From Garcia nutans (Eukaryota; Streptophyta; Magnoliopsida; Malpighiales; Euphorbiaceae), in assembly GCA_947685225.1 (NCBI GenBank), contig CANTUV010000037.1:26989001-27053000 (forward strand): 64,000 nt of DNA, in the 5' to 3' direction. Of the stretch, positions 32,930 through 43,928 are shown one piece after another. Position 1 is the stretch's first letter. Every line of letters starts with the position of its first letter. A program made the position numbers and the translations under genes. The notes under the pieces are model-generated. The model saw only the letters and a program-made list of their open reading frames with translations. It was not told the origin of the DNA and did not search any database.

Positions 32930-35479
32930 TGTAATATCCTAAAGTGTACCCTAGAAGTTTTGATATAATTGTTGTTTGATTTGAATCAAATGTATATGTG
33001 TTTTGGAAAGGAAAAGATTGTTTAGAGGGAATGTATATGTTGTATATATGGTAATATATATAACATATATGCAAGTCAAATGGGTGGTCAAGGGAAGAAG
33101 ATATTTTATTTGTTGATTGTGAATTTACTAAAGAGGGCAAGCGATTAAGAAGGATGTTAAAACAAATTAAAAGAGGGTGTTTAGGTAATTCCTTGTTTTG
33201 GAATACTTGGTGGAGATTTAAAGAGAAGTTTGACTTTGTTTCTTTATGTTCTTTTCTTCTTTTCCATTGTGTTGGCCGGCTCATCCAAAGACAAGAGAAA
33301 GCAAGAGAGCAAGAGAGGATTTTAATGTTCTAAGCTCAAATTGAAGGAAGATCTAAGTGATCAAGTTGGTGATTCAAGAAGTTTCATTACTTTGGTAAGT
33401 TCTCTTTTGATTTCTTTGCTTATTTGAAGTTGTATTTGAGTTTGATAGATTATTTAAGGGTGTGTTGTTTGATTGTGATATGTTTAAGAGTGTTTGATTA
33501 AATTGATTATGGATTTTAAGGATGGATTGAAGAAAAGAGTAAGTTGGTTGGAAGAGATGGTGTTGTATTTGTGTTTAGGGTTTGTGATGATATTTGTGAT
33601 TTGTGTTTGATGTAGGTGTGGAGTTGTTTTGGTATTTTTGTAAGTTTAAGATAGTTTTTGGGTATGTTTTGTTAAGTTTGTTTGAAGTGGATGTTGGTGA
33701 AAAGAAGTGTTTTGTTGGGTGTTTTGTTGTTTTGGCCGGAATCTGGGTTTTTGGCCTGACACTCCCATGAGCACGTTCAGATTCTTAGGTGTGTCAATGG
33801 TGTTGGTGGCAGTAGGATTGACACGACCCGTAACACGCCCGTGTTATTGAGCGTGTCATAGCTACTGTGAGATTGGAGAATTGACACGGCCATGAGCACG
33901 CTCACGTTGTTGGACGTGTCGATGTTTCTGAGAGGCAGAATGTATTACACGCCCAGTGACACGCCCGTGGTTCCGAGCGTGTAAAAGCTTATGTGTTGTG
34001 GCATTAGGGCACGGTCAGGGACATGCCCGTGTGGTTGAGCGTGTCATATTTAGAGTTTGCCCTAGTTAACTCTTAACTTGATTATCTCATGTGTATCCCT
34101 AAGCAAGTGTATGTTATTATGTTTGGATTAGGTCTTGAAGAAAGTGATTTGTCATTGATTTAAGAAGTAAAAGAATCTTGGAAAAGGAAGTGTTTAGAGT
34201 TGTGTGAATTGTTATTGAGGTAAGTACAAATATTGCATTATTACATTGTTGAATTATATGAATAATGTACTTTGTTATGTTTATATCAATGATTCTTTAT
34301 GTATAATGTGAAGGATATGATGATGTAATTGATTGTATATTTGAAAGATGAATTGCTATAATGTGGATTGAGATGTGATGGAATATAAAGCCATTGTGAT
34401 TTACTATAATGACTTTAATGAGGCATGTTTGCCTAATTGATAATGAAGATTGAGAATGGAATTGCTAATGAAATAATGAATGAATTGTGTGTCTAATGTG
34501 TTATTCCATTTTCAGAGTTTTGTTGATTGGTGGCATGCCTATTAGTAACAATCTCTTGAAGTTAGGTTGGAATTGATCCTTGAACCAAGTTGGGTTGAAG
34601 TTTAACATGTTTTACTCCCCTTGAAGCTTGGTTGGGTCTAGTCCTTGAAGCCTAATTGAGATGTTACAACCCTTGAAGCTTGGTTGGGTTGGTTCTTGAA
34701 GCCAAGTTGGGTTGATACTTAGCATGCTTTGTTCCCCTTGAAGCTTGGTTGAACCTAATCCTTGAAGCCTAGTTGGGATTATGATAATGATGAATGTGAT
34801 AATTGAACCAAAACATTAACTCTGAAAATTGAATGGCATATTAGTGTCTTTTGGGCCCATGCTTGTCTTTGTTTAAATGTGATTTATCAATGGTAAAATA
34901 ATTGAATAATGAGATCTATGGAAGGACTTTGAAATGTGATATGGTTTATAAAATATAAAGGTGTGATATTAGCTTTCCACCTATGATGTTGTCTTTATTA
35001 TGAAAATGTGTGACATTGCATTGCATTAAAGCATATTGTTAGTATACTATGTACTACTAAGCCGTTGGCTTAGCGCGATAGTGGTTGATCGCGCAGGTGA
35101 CAGGGTTGAACCTGAGAGTTCCTCGAGACCGAGTGAGACTAGGCATTGAAGATTTTATTTTTGGAACTTAAAGATCAGAGAAGGGCTGCCAATCATGTAT
35201 AACTTCTTTATATTTTGTAAAGTATTGATTCTAATGTAAACATATGTATAATTGTAAATATTTTATAAATTCCGCTGTGTATTAAGTAAACTTATATATC
35301 TATTTTGTTTATATTACAAGTTAATTACTTTATTTTCTACAATGTATAATGAGAAGGAATATCTTATCATTTACAATGATTTAAATGTTAAAGAAAACCG
35401 TAGCATCCCTATATTCAGTGTTCGTATATTATAGTGTGGTGTTTTGTAGTGTGCGTGTACAGGATATAGGGGTGTTACA
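32930..35479 (+). mobile_element. 3' LTR of chromovirus B
   Basis: TGTAATATCC to GGGTGTTACA, 2550 bases. Same order of parts as the 5' LTR: palindromes (33755-34060), micro-exon region near 34130-34220, CTTGAAGC repeats (34555-34790), twin hairpin (35057-35094). It ends at the CAAAC duplication. Confidence 0.94.
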
Positions 35480-35716
35480 CAAACTATCAAGAATGTTTTG
35501 GATAAACATTTGCTAATGACGTTATGTATGTGTTTTAGCAAGTAATATTTTATCTATTATTTACATTATATCAGTTAAATGAATTAAGTTTATACAGATT
35601 CAAAACGTAAGGGTTTATTTTATTAAAATGGGTTGTGGCATTCTTGTATCATATATTCATATATTACATATGTTGGGTGTATGCATTGTACATATATAGG
35701 GTATAAGGATGTTACA
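35480..35716 (+). mobile_element. 5' LTR of chromovirus A, piece 3 of 3
   Basis: Resumes the LTR cut at 25507 and ends AAGGATGTTACA at 35716. It matches about 43000-43232. A mutated primer site follows at 35724-35736 (TGGTATTAGAGCC, C to T at one base). Confidence 0.92.
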
Positions 35717-35723
35717 TTTATTT

Positions 35724-35736
35724 TGGTATTAGAGCC
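35724..35736 (+). other. Primer binding site of A (tRNA-iMet, one change)
   Basis: TGGTATTAGAGCC, one C-to-T change from the sites in B and C, eight bases after the LTR end. Confidence 0.9.
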
Positions 35737-35886
35737 TAGGTTTGAGGGTCTCGACCTAGGTGGGTTGGAAGAGAAAGAAAATTGATATTTTTAAATATGG
35801 TTTTTAAATATGATACATGCATTGGCACTGGCAATTTCAGATCTCTGATGTGGCAATTTCTGCTGTATTTGCAGATATAGGCAGTT

Positions 35887-37110
35887 ATGGCGTCTTAGAT
35901 GCATCAGTCTGTAGAGGGTAGTGCAGAGAGTGTGGCTCTTGGTGAGGGTAGAGATAGAGCTAGAGCTGAGATTACTGGAGGGGCACCTGCTCCTGTGCCA
36001 GAGAGACCAATAGTTGATGAGATTCCACTGGGCTGGGTACAACATATGGTGGAGCTGTTGAGGCAGGCTCCAATACAGCAGCCGTTGCCACCACAGCTGC
36101 AGCCGCAGTTGCTAATGAGAAAATATGATAAGTTGAGGAAGTTTGGAGCTAAGGACTTTATTGGTACTATAGACCCTGCTGTAGTAGAGCAGTGGCTAGA
36201 TAGAGTCCAGAAAGTGTTCATCCAGCTGCAGGCTACTCCAGAGGAAAAGTTTGATTATGCCAAATCTCTTTTGAAGAGGGATGCGTATGATTGGTAAAAG
36301 TCGGTTCCACATGCTCTGGATGATCCACCAGTCCTGACCTATGATGATTTCCTGCAGGAGTTCGAGCAGAAGTATACTCTGAGAGAGTATAAGAATGCAA
36401 AGAAGATAGAGTTCTTGAGTTTGATGCAGGATACCAGGGCAGTGTCGGAGTATGAGATAGAGTTTACCCGGCTGAGTCAGTATGCTGGTGGGATCAATTA
36501 TTATGAGATTAACCGGTATCGAAGGTTTAAGAAGGGGCTGAGACCCTCTATCATGTGCATTATCATAGGCTTCTGGTATCATGATTTTTTCCAGTTGGTT
36601 GCAGCTGCCAAGAGTGTTGAGAGAGCATAGGGTCTTACAACGGCTGCTAGGGATGAGGAGACCAGAACTAGGAGACCCCAGAGTGAGGCAGGGTTTTCAT
36701 CTGTGAAGAGAGACTGAGGAGGATATTTTTAGAGATTCAGCAGGAGCCCGAGGCAGTCTGGCAAGTCAGTACAACAATAGAGATAGAGATTGAGACCTAT
36801 AGTTTCAGTGGCTAATACTTCGACCCTAGTAGTTCAGAGGCTAGTTCCATATATCTGTGTCCATTGTGGTAGGCCACACGGGGGTGCCTGCTGGAAGACA
36901 GGTGCACCAGCAGTGTATTATAGATGTGGGACACCAGATAACTTCTTTAGAGATTATCCAGAGCCACCAGAGGATAGACAAACATATACTGCAGCTTCTT
37001 GACCCAGTGTTAGAGGTGGTCGTAGATGCAGAGATTTTGGTAGGGGTGGTAGATATGGGTCTGAACAGAGATGAGGTTCTACAGGTGGAGGTAGACTAGA
37101 TGAGGCAAGG
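35887..37110 (+). pseudogene. gag: gag of chromovirus A (heavily decayed)
   Basis: The ATG at 35887 aligns with the B and C starts but has TAG as its fourth codon. Open pieces are 35899-36297, 36415-36630 and 36790-37002, all in one frame. Gag domain text includes FIGTIDPAVVEQWLDRVQKVFIQLQATPEEKFDY; a CX2CX3HX3C motif (CVHCGRPHGGAC) remains, while the classic knuckle has lost its first Cys and later residues (YRCGTPDNFFRDYP). Most stops replace CAG, CGA or TGG. This is the oldest coding copy of the three. Confidence 0.9.
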
Positions 37111-40100
37111 CCATCATAGCGGGTATATATGATGCAGAGGTAGCATGATGCTTCAGCCGTTATTATTGGTACTTTTTCTTTATTTGGTACTTCAGTTCTT
37201 GCTTTGATAGACCCTGGGTTGACTCATTCATACATTAGTGCATCCATCTTGCCTATGAGTGATTTGCATTCAGATTCCCCAGGATTTGATGTTTTGGTGA
37301 TAAATCCTTTAGGGCATAGTGTTGTGGTTAGCAGGGTGCACCGAGATAGTCCGTTTGTGGTTCAAGATGAGGAATTCCTCGGTGACCTGATTGAGATGCC
37401 TTTTTGGGAGTATAATTTGATTTTAGGCATAGCTTGGTTATCTAGGCATGGGGCTATGGTAGATTATCAGCAAAAGTGTGTTACCCTAGTAACCTGGGAT
37501 GTAGAAATGTGATGGTATCTAATGAGTAGAGACATCTTCCATCCATGCTTGTTTCAACTGTTTCAACGAGGAAGATGATTCAGAAGGGATGTGAGGCTTA
37601 TCTTATTCATGTTGTAGATACCAGAGTAGTGGATTCCCAGCTTGACAGTATATCCACAGTTGCTGAGTTTCCAAATATTTTTTCTGAGGAGTTGCCAGGG
37701 ACACCCCCTGAGAGAGAGGTTGAGTTTGTTATCGATTTGTTGCCTGGTACCACTCCCATCTCTATTACTCCTTATCATATGGCACCTGCTGAGTTGTGAG
37801 AGTTGAAGGTGCAGCTGCAGGAGTTGTTGGATAAAGGGTTTGTTCGCCCTAATGTGTCCCCTTGGGGAGCGACCATTTTGTTTGTGAAGAAGAAGGATGG
37901 TACCTTAAGATTGTGTATTGATTATCGGTAGTTGAATAAGGTGACCATTAAGAACAAGTATCCATTGCCTCAGATAGATGATCTCTTTGATCCGTTGAAA
38001 GGAGCGGCAATATTCTCTAAGATTGACTTGAGATCAGGGTACCATCAGTTAAGAGTCAGAGGTGAAGATGTACCTAAGACAACTTTCCACATGAGGTATG
38101 GGCATTATGAGTTCTTGGTGATGCCCTTTGGATTGAGGAATGCACCGGTAGCATTTATGGATTTAATGAATAGGGTATTCAGACCCTATCTAGATCACTT
38201 TATGGTGGTTTTCATTGATGATATTTTGGTGTATTCACGTAATGAGGAGGATTATGACAAGCATTTGCGGATTGTATTGCAAACTCTGTGAGAGAAGCAG
38301 TTGTATTGCAAACTCTGTCTAAAAGTGAGTTTTGGCTTGATCAAGTGACTTTTCTCAGTCATGTGGTTTCAGCAGAGGATATTAGAGTTGATCTGAGTAA
38401 AGTTGAGGCTATTTTGAATTGGAGTGCACCGAAGACTGTGACAGAGGTTAGAAGTTTTCTAGGTTTGGCAGGCTATTATTGTCGGTTTGTAAAAGATTTT
38501 TCTACGATAGCTACTCCACTCACCATATTACTTTGAAAGGGAGTTAGATTTGTGTGGACAGATCGATGTCAAGTGAGTTTTGAGCAGCTGAGGGGAGATG
38601 TTGACTCAGGCTCCGGTTCTTACCTTGTCTGTGGAAGGTAAACCTTATGTGATTTATAGTGATGCTTCACATAGTGGTTTAGGTTGTGTTCTGATGTAGG
38701 AGGGTAGAGTCATTGCTTATGCCTCTCGACAGTTGAAGCTGTATGAGCTGAATTACTCGACGCATGATTTGGAATTAGCAGCTATAGTTTTTGCCTTGAA
38801 GATTTGGTGACATTACTTGTATGAGGAGTGTTTCATTTATACATATCACAAGTAGTTGAAATATCTGGGTGTTCAGAGAGAATTGAATTTTTGGTTTAGA
38901 AGGTGGTTAGAATTGATTAAATACTATGATTGTTTAATTGATTATCATCCTAGCAAGGCAAATATTGTTGTTAATGCCTTGAGTCGAAAGTCTTTGGCAA
39001 GTTTGACTGCTTATTCGCTCTTGTTGCTTATTGAGTTGAGAGCGTTGCATGCCAAATTTGAGTCATGTGATGATGGTGCTTTGATGGCTCAGTTGTAGTT
39101 GAGTCCAGTGTTATTGGATCAGATTAGGGAGACTCAGTTGGTAGATGAGAAAACCTAAAATATTTTATTGGATTACCAAAAGGTGGAGAGTCAAGACTTT
39201 CATGTGAGAAGTGATGGAAGTTTGTGGTAGAGAGATAGGTTGTGTATTCTTGATGATGCAGGGCTAAAAAGGGTAATTTTGGAGGAAGCACATCAATGAG
39301 CTTATGCTATACACCCTGGGAGTACCAAGATGTATCAGGATTTGAAGCAGTATTATTGGTGGTCAGGTATGAAGAGGGACATAGCAGAGTTTGTATCCAG
39401 ATGTCTCACTTGTCAGAGAGTGATGGCTGAGCACCAGGTTCCTTTAGGATTACTTCAGTGCTAGAGTGGAAATGGGAGCGAGTGATGATGGATTTTGTGA
39501 CTGGATTGCCTTTGACTCAGAAGAAGCATGATGCGATTTGGGTAATAGTTGATTGGATGATGAAGGCAGCTCATTTTCTTCCAGTTCGAATGGATTTTTC
39601 TCTTGAGAGATTGGCTGAGCTATATATCAGTGAAATAGTGAGGTTACATGGAGTCCCAGTTTCTTTGGTATCTGACCGAGATTCCCGATTTACATCAAGA
39701 TTGTGGAGGAGTTTGCAGGATGCTTTAGATTCTCGGTTACATTTTAGCACTACTTTTCATCCTCAGACAGATGGGCAATCAGAGAGAGTGATACAGATTT
39801 TAGAGGATATGTTGAAGAGTTATATCATCGATTTCACTGGGAGTTGGGACATATTCTTACCACTGATTGAGTTTGCTTATAACAACAGTCATCAGTCCAG
39901 TATTGGGATGGCACCTTATGAGGCATTATATGGTAGGAGGTGCATGACACCTCTATATTAGGATGAGGTTGGAGAAGGTAAGTTGATTGGTTCTGATTTG
40001 ATTAAGGAAACAGAAGATAAAGTAAAGGTGATTAGGCATTGCCTGAAAGTAGCCTCAGACTGACACAAATCATATTTAGATTTAAAAAGAAGAGACATAG

Positions 40101-40530
40101 AGTTCAGTATGGCTGATAAAGTGTTTTTGAATGTTTCTCCTTGGAAGAAAATTTTGAGATTTAGCCATAAAGGGAAGTTGAGTCCTCATTTCATAGGACC
40201 TTATGAGGTATCGAAGAAAGTTGGACTAGTGGCCTATAGATGGCTTTGCCACCAGAGTTGGATCGAATTCACAATATCTTCCATGTCTTTATGCTTTGGA
40301 GGTACAGGTCAGACCCATCTCACATTTTGTCAGTAGAGTCAATTGAGGTGAGTCCAGATATGACTTTTGAGGAAGAACCAGTGGCTATCTTGGCACGAAA
40401 AGTGAAAGAGTTGAGAAATAAGAAGGTGCCACTCGTGAAAGTTCATTGGAAGAATCATGCCACTGATGAGGCAACATGAGAGAGTAAGCAGATGATGCGG
40501 AATCAGTATCCCTAGTTGTTCTAGATTTGA
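37111..40530 (+). pseudogene. pol: pol of chromovirus A (heavily decayed)
   Basis: Protease (IDPGLTHSYI), RT (KIDLRSGYHQLR, MPFGLRNAP, FIDDILVYS), RNase H (DASHSGLGCVL region near 38660; YHPSKANIVVNALSRKS), integrase (MDFVTGLP, LVSDRDSRFTS, TDGQSERVIQ) and a chromodomain tail (EEEPVAILARKVKELRNKKVPLVKV) are all recognisable. Frameshifts fall near 37495, 38300, 38590, 39445 (a 10-base deletion) and 40230. At least a dozen stops include TGA at 38534, 40477 and TAG at 39096, 39959. The native end is TGA at 40528-40530. It cannot code for any complete enzyme. Confidence 0.92.
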
Positions 40531-40576
40531 AAGCAGGTAATTTTGAGGACGAAATTTATTTTTAGAGGGGGAGAAT
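40531..40576 (+). other. Polypurine tract of A
   Basis: AGAGGGGGAGAAT at 40564-40576, directly before the 3' LTR. Confidence 0.9.
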
Positions 40577-43232
40577 TGTAATATCCAAAAATTTTAAAAA
40601 TTTTCATTTTTGAAAATTAAATAAATGATTTAAATATATATATATATATATTTAAGTAAAAAAAGTAAAATATGTATATGATATATATATGTAAATGATA
40701 TATATATGTAGATATACATAACATATACAAGTCAATATTTTAAATTAGTAAAAAGTTATTTTAAATTATTAAAAATTAATTGTGTAGTCAGTGGAATATG
40801 ATTTTTTTTTATATTAATTAATATATATTTATATATTTTACTTGGTAGAGATTGAGAGTGGGAAATTTGTGTGGTTGAAAGGGTATTAGTTGGATAGAGA
40901 TGAGTTGAGATCTTCTTCTTCTTCTTCTTTCTCCATTGAAGGCAGACTATCTCCATTAAAGGAAAGGAGGAATTTGCTTCTTGCAAGCTCAAGTAATTGA
41001 AGGATTTCAAGTATTCAAGTTGGAGTTTTGAAAATTTTCTCCATATTTGGTAAGCTACCAACTTGTTTCCTTGATTTTCTATGGAAGTTTGTATATGTGT
41101 AAGTTGGATGTTTGGTGTAGTATGTGTTAATTGTTGGTATTGGTATGTATAAAGTTCTTTTGAGTAGTTAACTATGAAATTAGGGTTGGATTGAAGAAAT
41201 GGTTAAGTTTGGTGAAGAGAATAAGAGTTTTGGGTTGTGAATTCAAGGTTTTAAATTGTGTATTTTGATTTTAATTGAGTTGTTTTGATGTATGTACAAG
41301 TATTTTTATGGTAAAATGATGGATTTGGGTGAGTTTGAATAGAGTTGGAAAGGGTAAAGAAAGATAAATTCGGATGTGACAATTATGTGTTGATATTAGG
41401 ATTTTGGCCTAACATGCCCGGTGACACAGCCATGTTTACGGCATGTCGATGGTTCTATTTTCAGTGTTGATGACACGTGAAGTGACATGCCCATGTCACT
41501 GAGCATGTCACAACTTCTGTAACGTTATAGTATTGACACATGCAATGACACGCTCATGTCACTGAGCGTGTCACAACTACTGTGTTGTAGGAGTTTTAGC
41601 ATGTGCAGGGACATGCCCATGTCTCTGGACATGTCTTATCTACTGTAATACAGAGCTTAGGACATGGTCATTGACACGCCCGTGTCACTGAGCGTGTCAA
41701 TGCTTCTGTGTTGTGGGTTTAGGGAACAGTCATTGGAACGCCCGTGTTGTTGAGCGTGTCATAGGTAGATTTTGCCCTAGATAGTTCTTTTCTTTATTTT
41801 TCCTTTGTGTTTCTTATCCTTGTGTGTGAGAGGTTTTGTATATGCCTATAAGTGTGTTACTAAGTGATTATTTATAATCACATTTAGTTTAGGCTTTGAG
41901 GAGATGAGTTACCCAATTCAAGTGTTGAGGGATATCTTGGAAGAGGAGGTTGAAAGTGGTGTTTGATCTTGTTTTGTTGCTTTTAGAGGTAAAGTACAAA
42001 CTTTAAATAATTGATTATATTTGCATGACATTTGGACTTAATACATTTTGGGTGGAAAATGTGTTAAGTTACTTACTACATTGTTTGTGCATGAGTAATG
42101 TGCTATGAATTGTATAATGTTATAAATGCATTATATGTAATGTGAACTATATGCAAGATATGTTAATAATCCCAAAATGTTTGGGTAATACTGTTCGTTA
42201 TGCATACATTAAAGATGTTATATAAAGCCATTAGTGATGGCTATATTGATATAAATGAGATAATTGAGGCATTATGCCTAGCTTGATCATGAGAAAATAA
42301 GAAAGATATTGATAATGGAATTATGAAAGAATCTAATATGTTATTCAATTTTCATAGTTTTGTGTTTGGCGGCATGCCTAAGACGTAGCAGTCCCTTGAA
42401 GCTGGGTTGGGCTTAGCCCTTGAAGCCTAGTTGGGATGTTACATGATGTAGCAGTCCCTTGAAGCTGGGTTAGGCCTAGTCCTTGAAGCCTAGTTGGGAT
42501 GTTACATATGAGGTTATCCTCATGGTGATATGATTTGCCTTCAGGTCTAGACACATGGTGTAGATTTGGACCAAAACAGTAACTCTGGGATTTGATTAGC
42601 ATATTAGATCCGTTGGGCCCATGCTTATGTTTGTTTTTATGTGAATTATGAATTGTGGAACAATTGAGGAATATATTAAGATATAGTGTTATGAGATATA
42701 ATATCCTTATGCATTGTTCATTGACATTGCATTTGAATTTTATTATTATCAAAGTTTGTATTACTAGGCTTTTGGCTTAGCGCGATTGTGATTCATCACA
42801 CAGGTATCAAGATAAATTCGGTTGAGCTGGAGAGTTTGTCTAGACTAAGCCAGGTCTAGGCTTGAGATCTTGAGTGTAGAGTTGATTGTTGGACATCAAG
42901 ATCAGAGACAAACTGCCAGTATGTACATATTTTATATTTTTTGTACATATTGACTTCATGTATATTATGTTATATTTTAATGTATATATATATCACAAAC
43001 TATCAAGAATGTTTTGAATAAACATTTGGTAATGAAGTTATGTATGTTTTTTAGCAAGTAATATTTTATCTATTATTTACATTTTATTTGTTAAATGAAT
43101 TAAGTTTATATAGATTTAAAAAGTAAGGGTTTATTTTATTAAAATGGGTTGTGGTATTCTTGCATCATATATTCATATATTACATATGTTGGGTGTCTGT
43201 ATTGTACGTATATAGGGTATAAGGGTGTTACA
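40577..43232 (+). mobile_element. 3' LTR of chromovirus A
   Basis: 2656 bases, TGTAATATCC to GGGTGTTACA, uninterrupted, and the reference for the three pieces of the 5' LTR. It holds a TA-rich low-complexity start (40636-40710), donor TTTG|GTAAGC (41050), palindromes (41405-41765), micro-exon region 41893-41988, two CTTGAAGC units (42385-42505) and a decayed twin hairpin (42764-42801). The flank TTAAA (43233-43237) should be one target duplication; its partner is outside the window. Confidence 0.92.
41405..41765. repeat. GACACGCCCGTGTC palindrome cluster, A 3' LTR
   Basis: About eight units, such as GACACGCCCGTGTCACTGAG followed by CGTGTC, with spacers that often contain CTTCTGT or CTACTGT. 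Several are decayed to CATGCCCATG. Confidence 0.8.
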
Positions 43233-43928
43233 TTAAAGCAAAAAAAGGTTCAGACAAACAAATAAAATATGGGCACTCATACAAGATGGAAACATGCCCT
43301 TACAATCATTGTCCAATATCTAAAAGTAAATAAAATAGGACACCCACCAATTGATGAAAATATGTCCCTTACATTAATTCCCAAAAATAAAATCAAAGAA
43401 TAAATAAGGCAGCCAAAACATAAAAACATGCCTTTTTTAACTATTGAACACAAATAAACAAATATAGTTCAATTAAATAAAATGAGCAATAAAATAACAA
43501 AAATGCATCATCCATCATAAAAGTATGTAATAATAAAATGAGCAATAATCAAATCTAGAGTTTAATCCTAAGTTAAGTTTCAAATATGCAAAATTAGGGT
43601 TTCTAAGTTAATAATGCATAGATACACTAATTTATGAATATCAAGGTAGACTCACCATCAGTTGAGCACCAAAATGAATAAAGACCAACAAAAATTTAAT
43701 GAAAATTATTTATTTAAACAATCTTGACTAAAAAACATAATTGTTCCAGAAAACACCAAAAAATGAAACAAAAACCAAACAAGCCAAAGGAAGTTTTATT
43801 TATTTGAAGTCGAAAGAGCTTTCTCTACTTGGACATTTCAAGGGTAAGGATCATCAATGATAGTCGTCGCCTCGTCATCCATAGTTGGTTCAAGCTTGAC
43901 TAGTAGTACCTCCTCTTTGGAAGCTTCT
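43233..43928 (-). pseudogene. gag: Tat-like element F: gag end and downstream noncoding sequence
   Basis: The minus-strand gag of F ends here: the segment 43928-43838 codes for a short acidic tail ending DDPYP and a TGA at 43838-43840, in frame with 54268 upstream once element E is removed. Below 43838 is noncoding sequence with repeated GGAAACATGCCC and GACACCC strings like those at 44320-44480 in the LTR of E. The rest of F lies beyond element A. No pol is visible. Confidence 0.72.

Larger units (their letters stand above)
25508..35479 (+). mobile_element. Tekay-type chromovirus B, whole element
   Basis: A 9972-base plus-strand element inserted in the 5' LTR of A, with CAAAC at 25503-25507 and 35480-35484. 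Order: 5' LTR (25508-28058), primer site (28066-28078), gag-pol (28228-32883), polypurine tract (32917-32929), 3' LTR (32930-35479). The LTRs are 2551 and 2550 bases and differ at few places, many of them C-T changes, so it is a recent insertion. The reading frame has six stops and two frameshifts. Confidence 0.95.
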
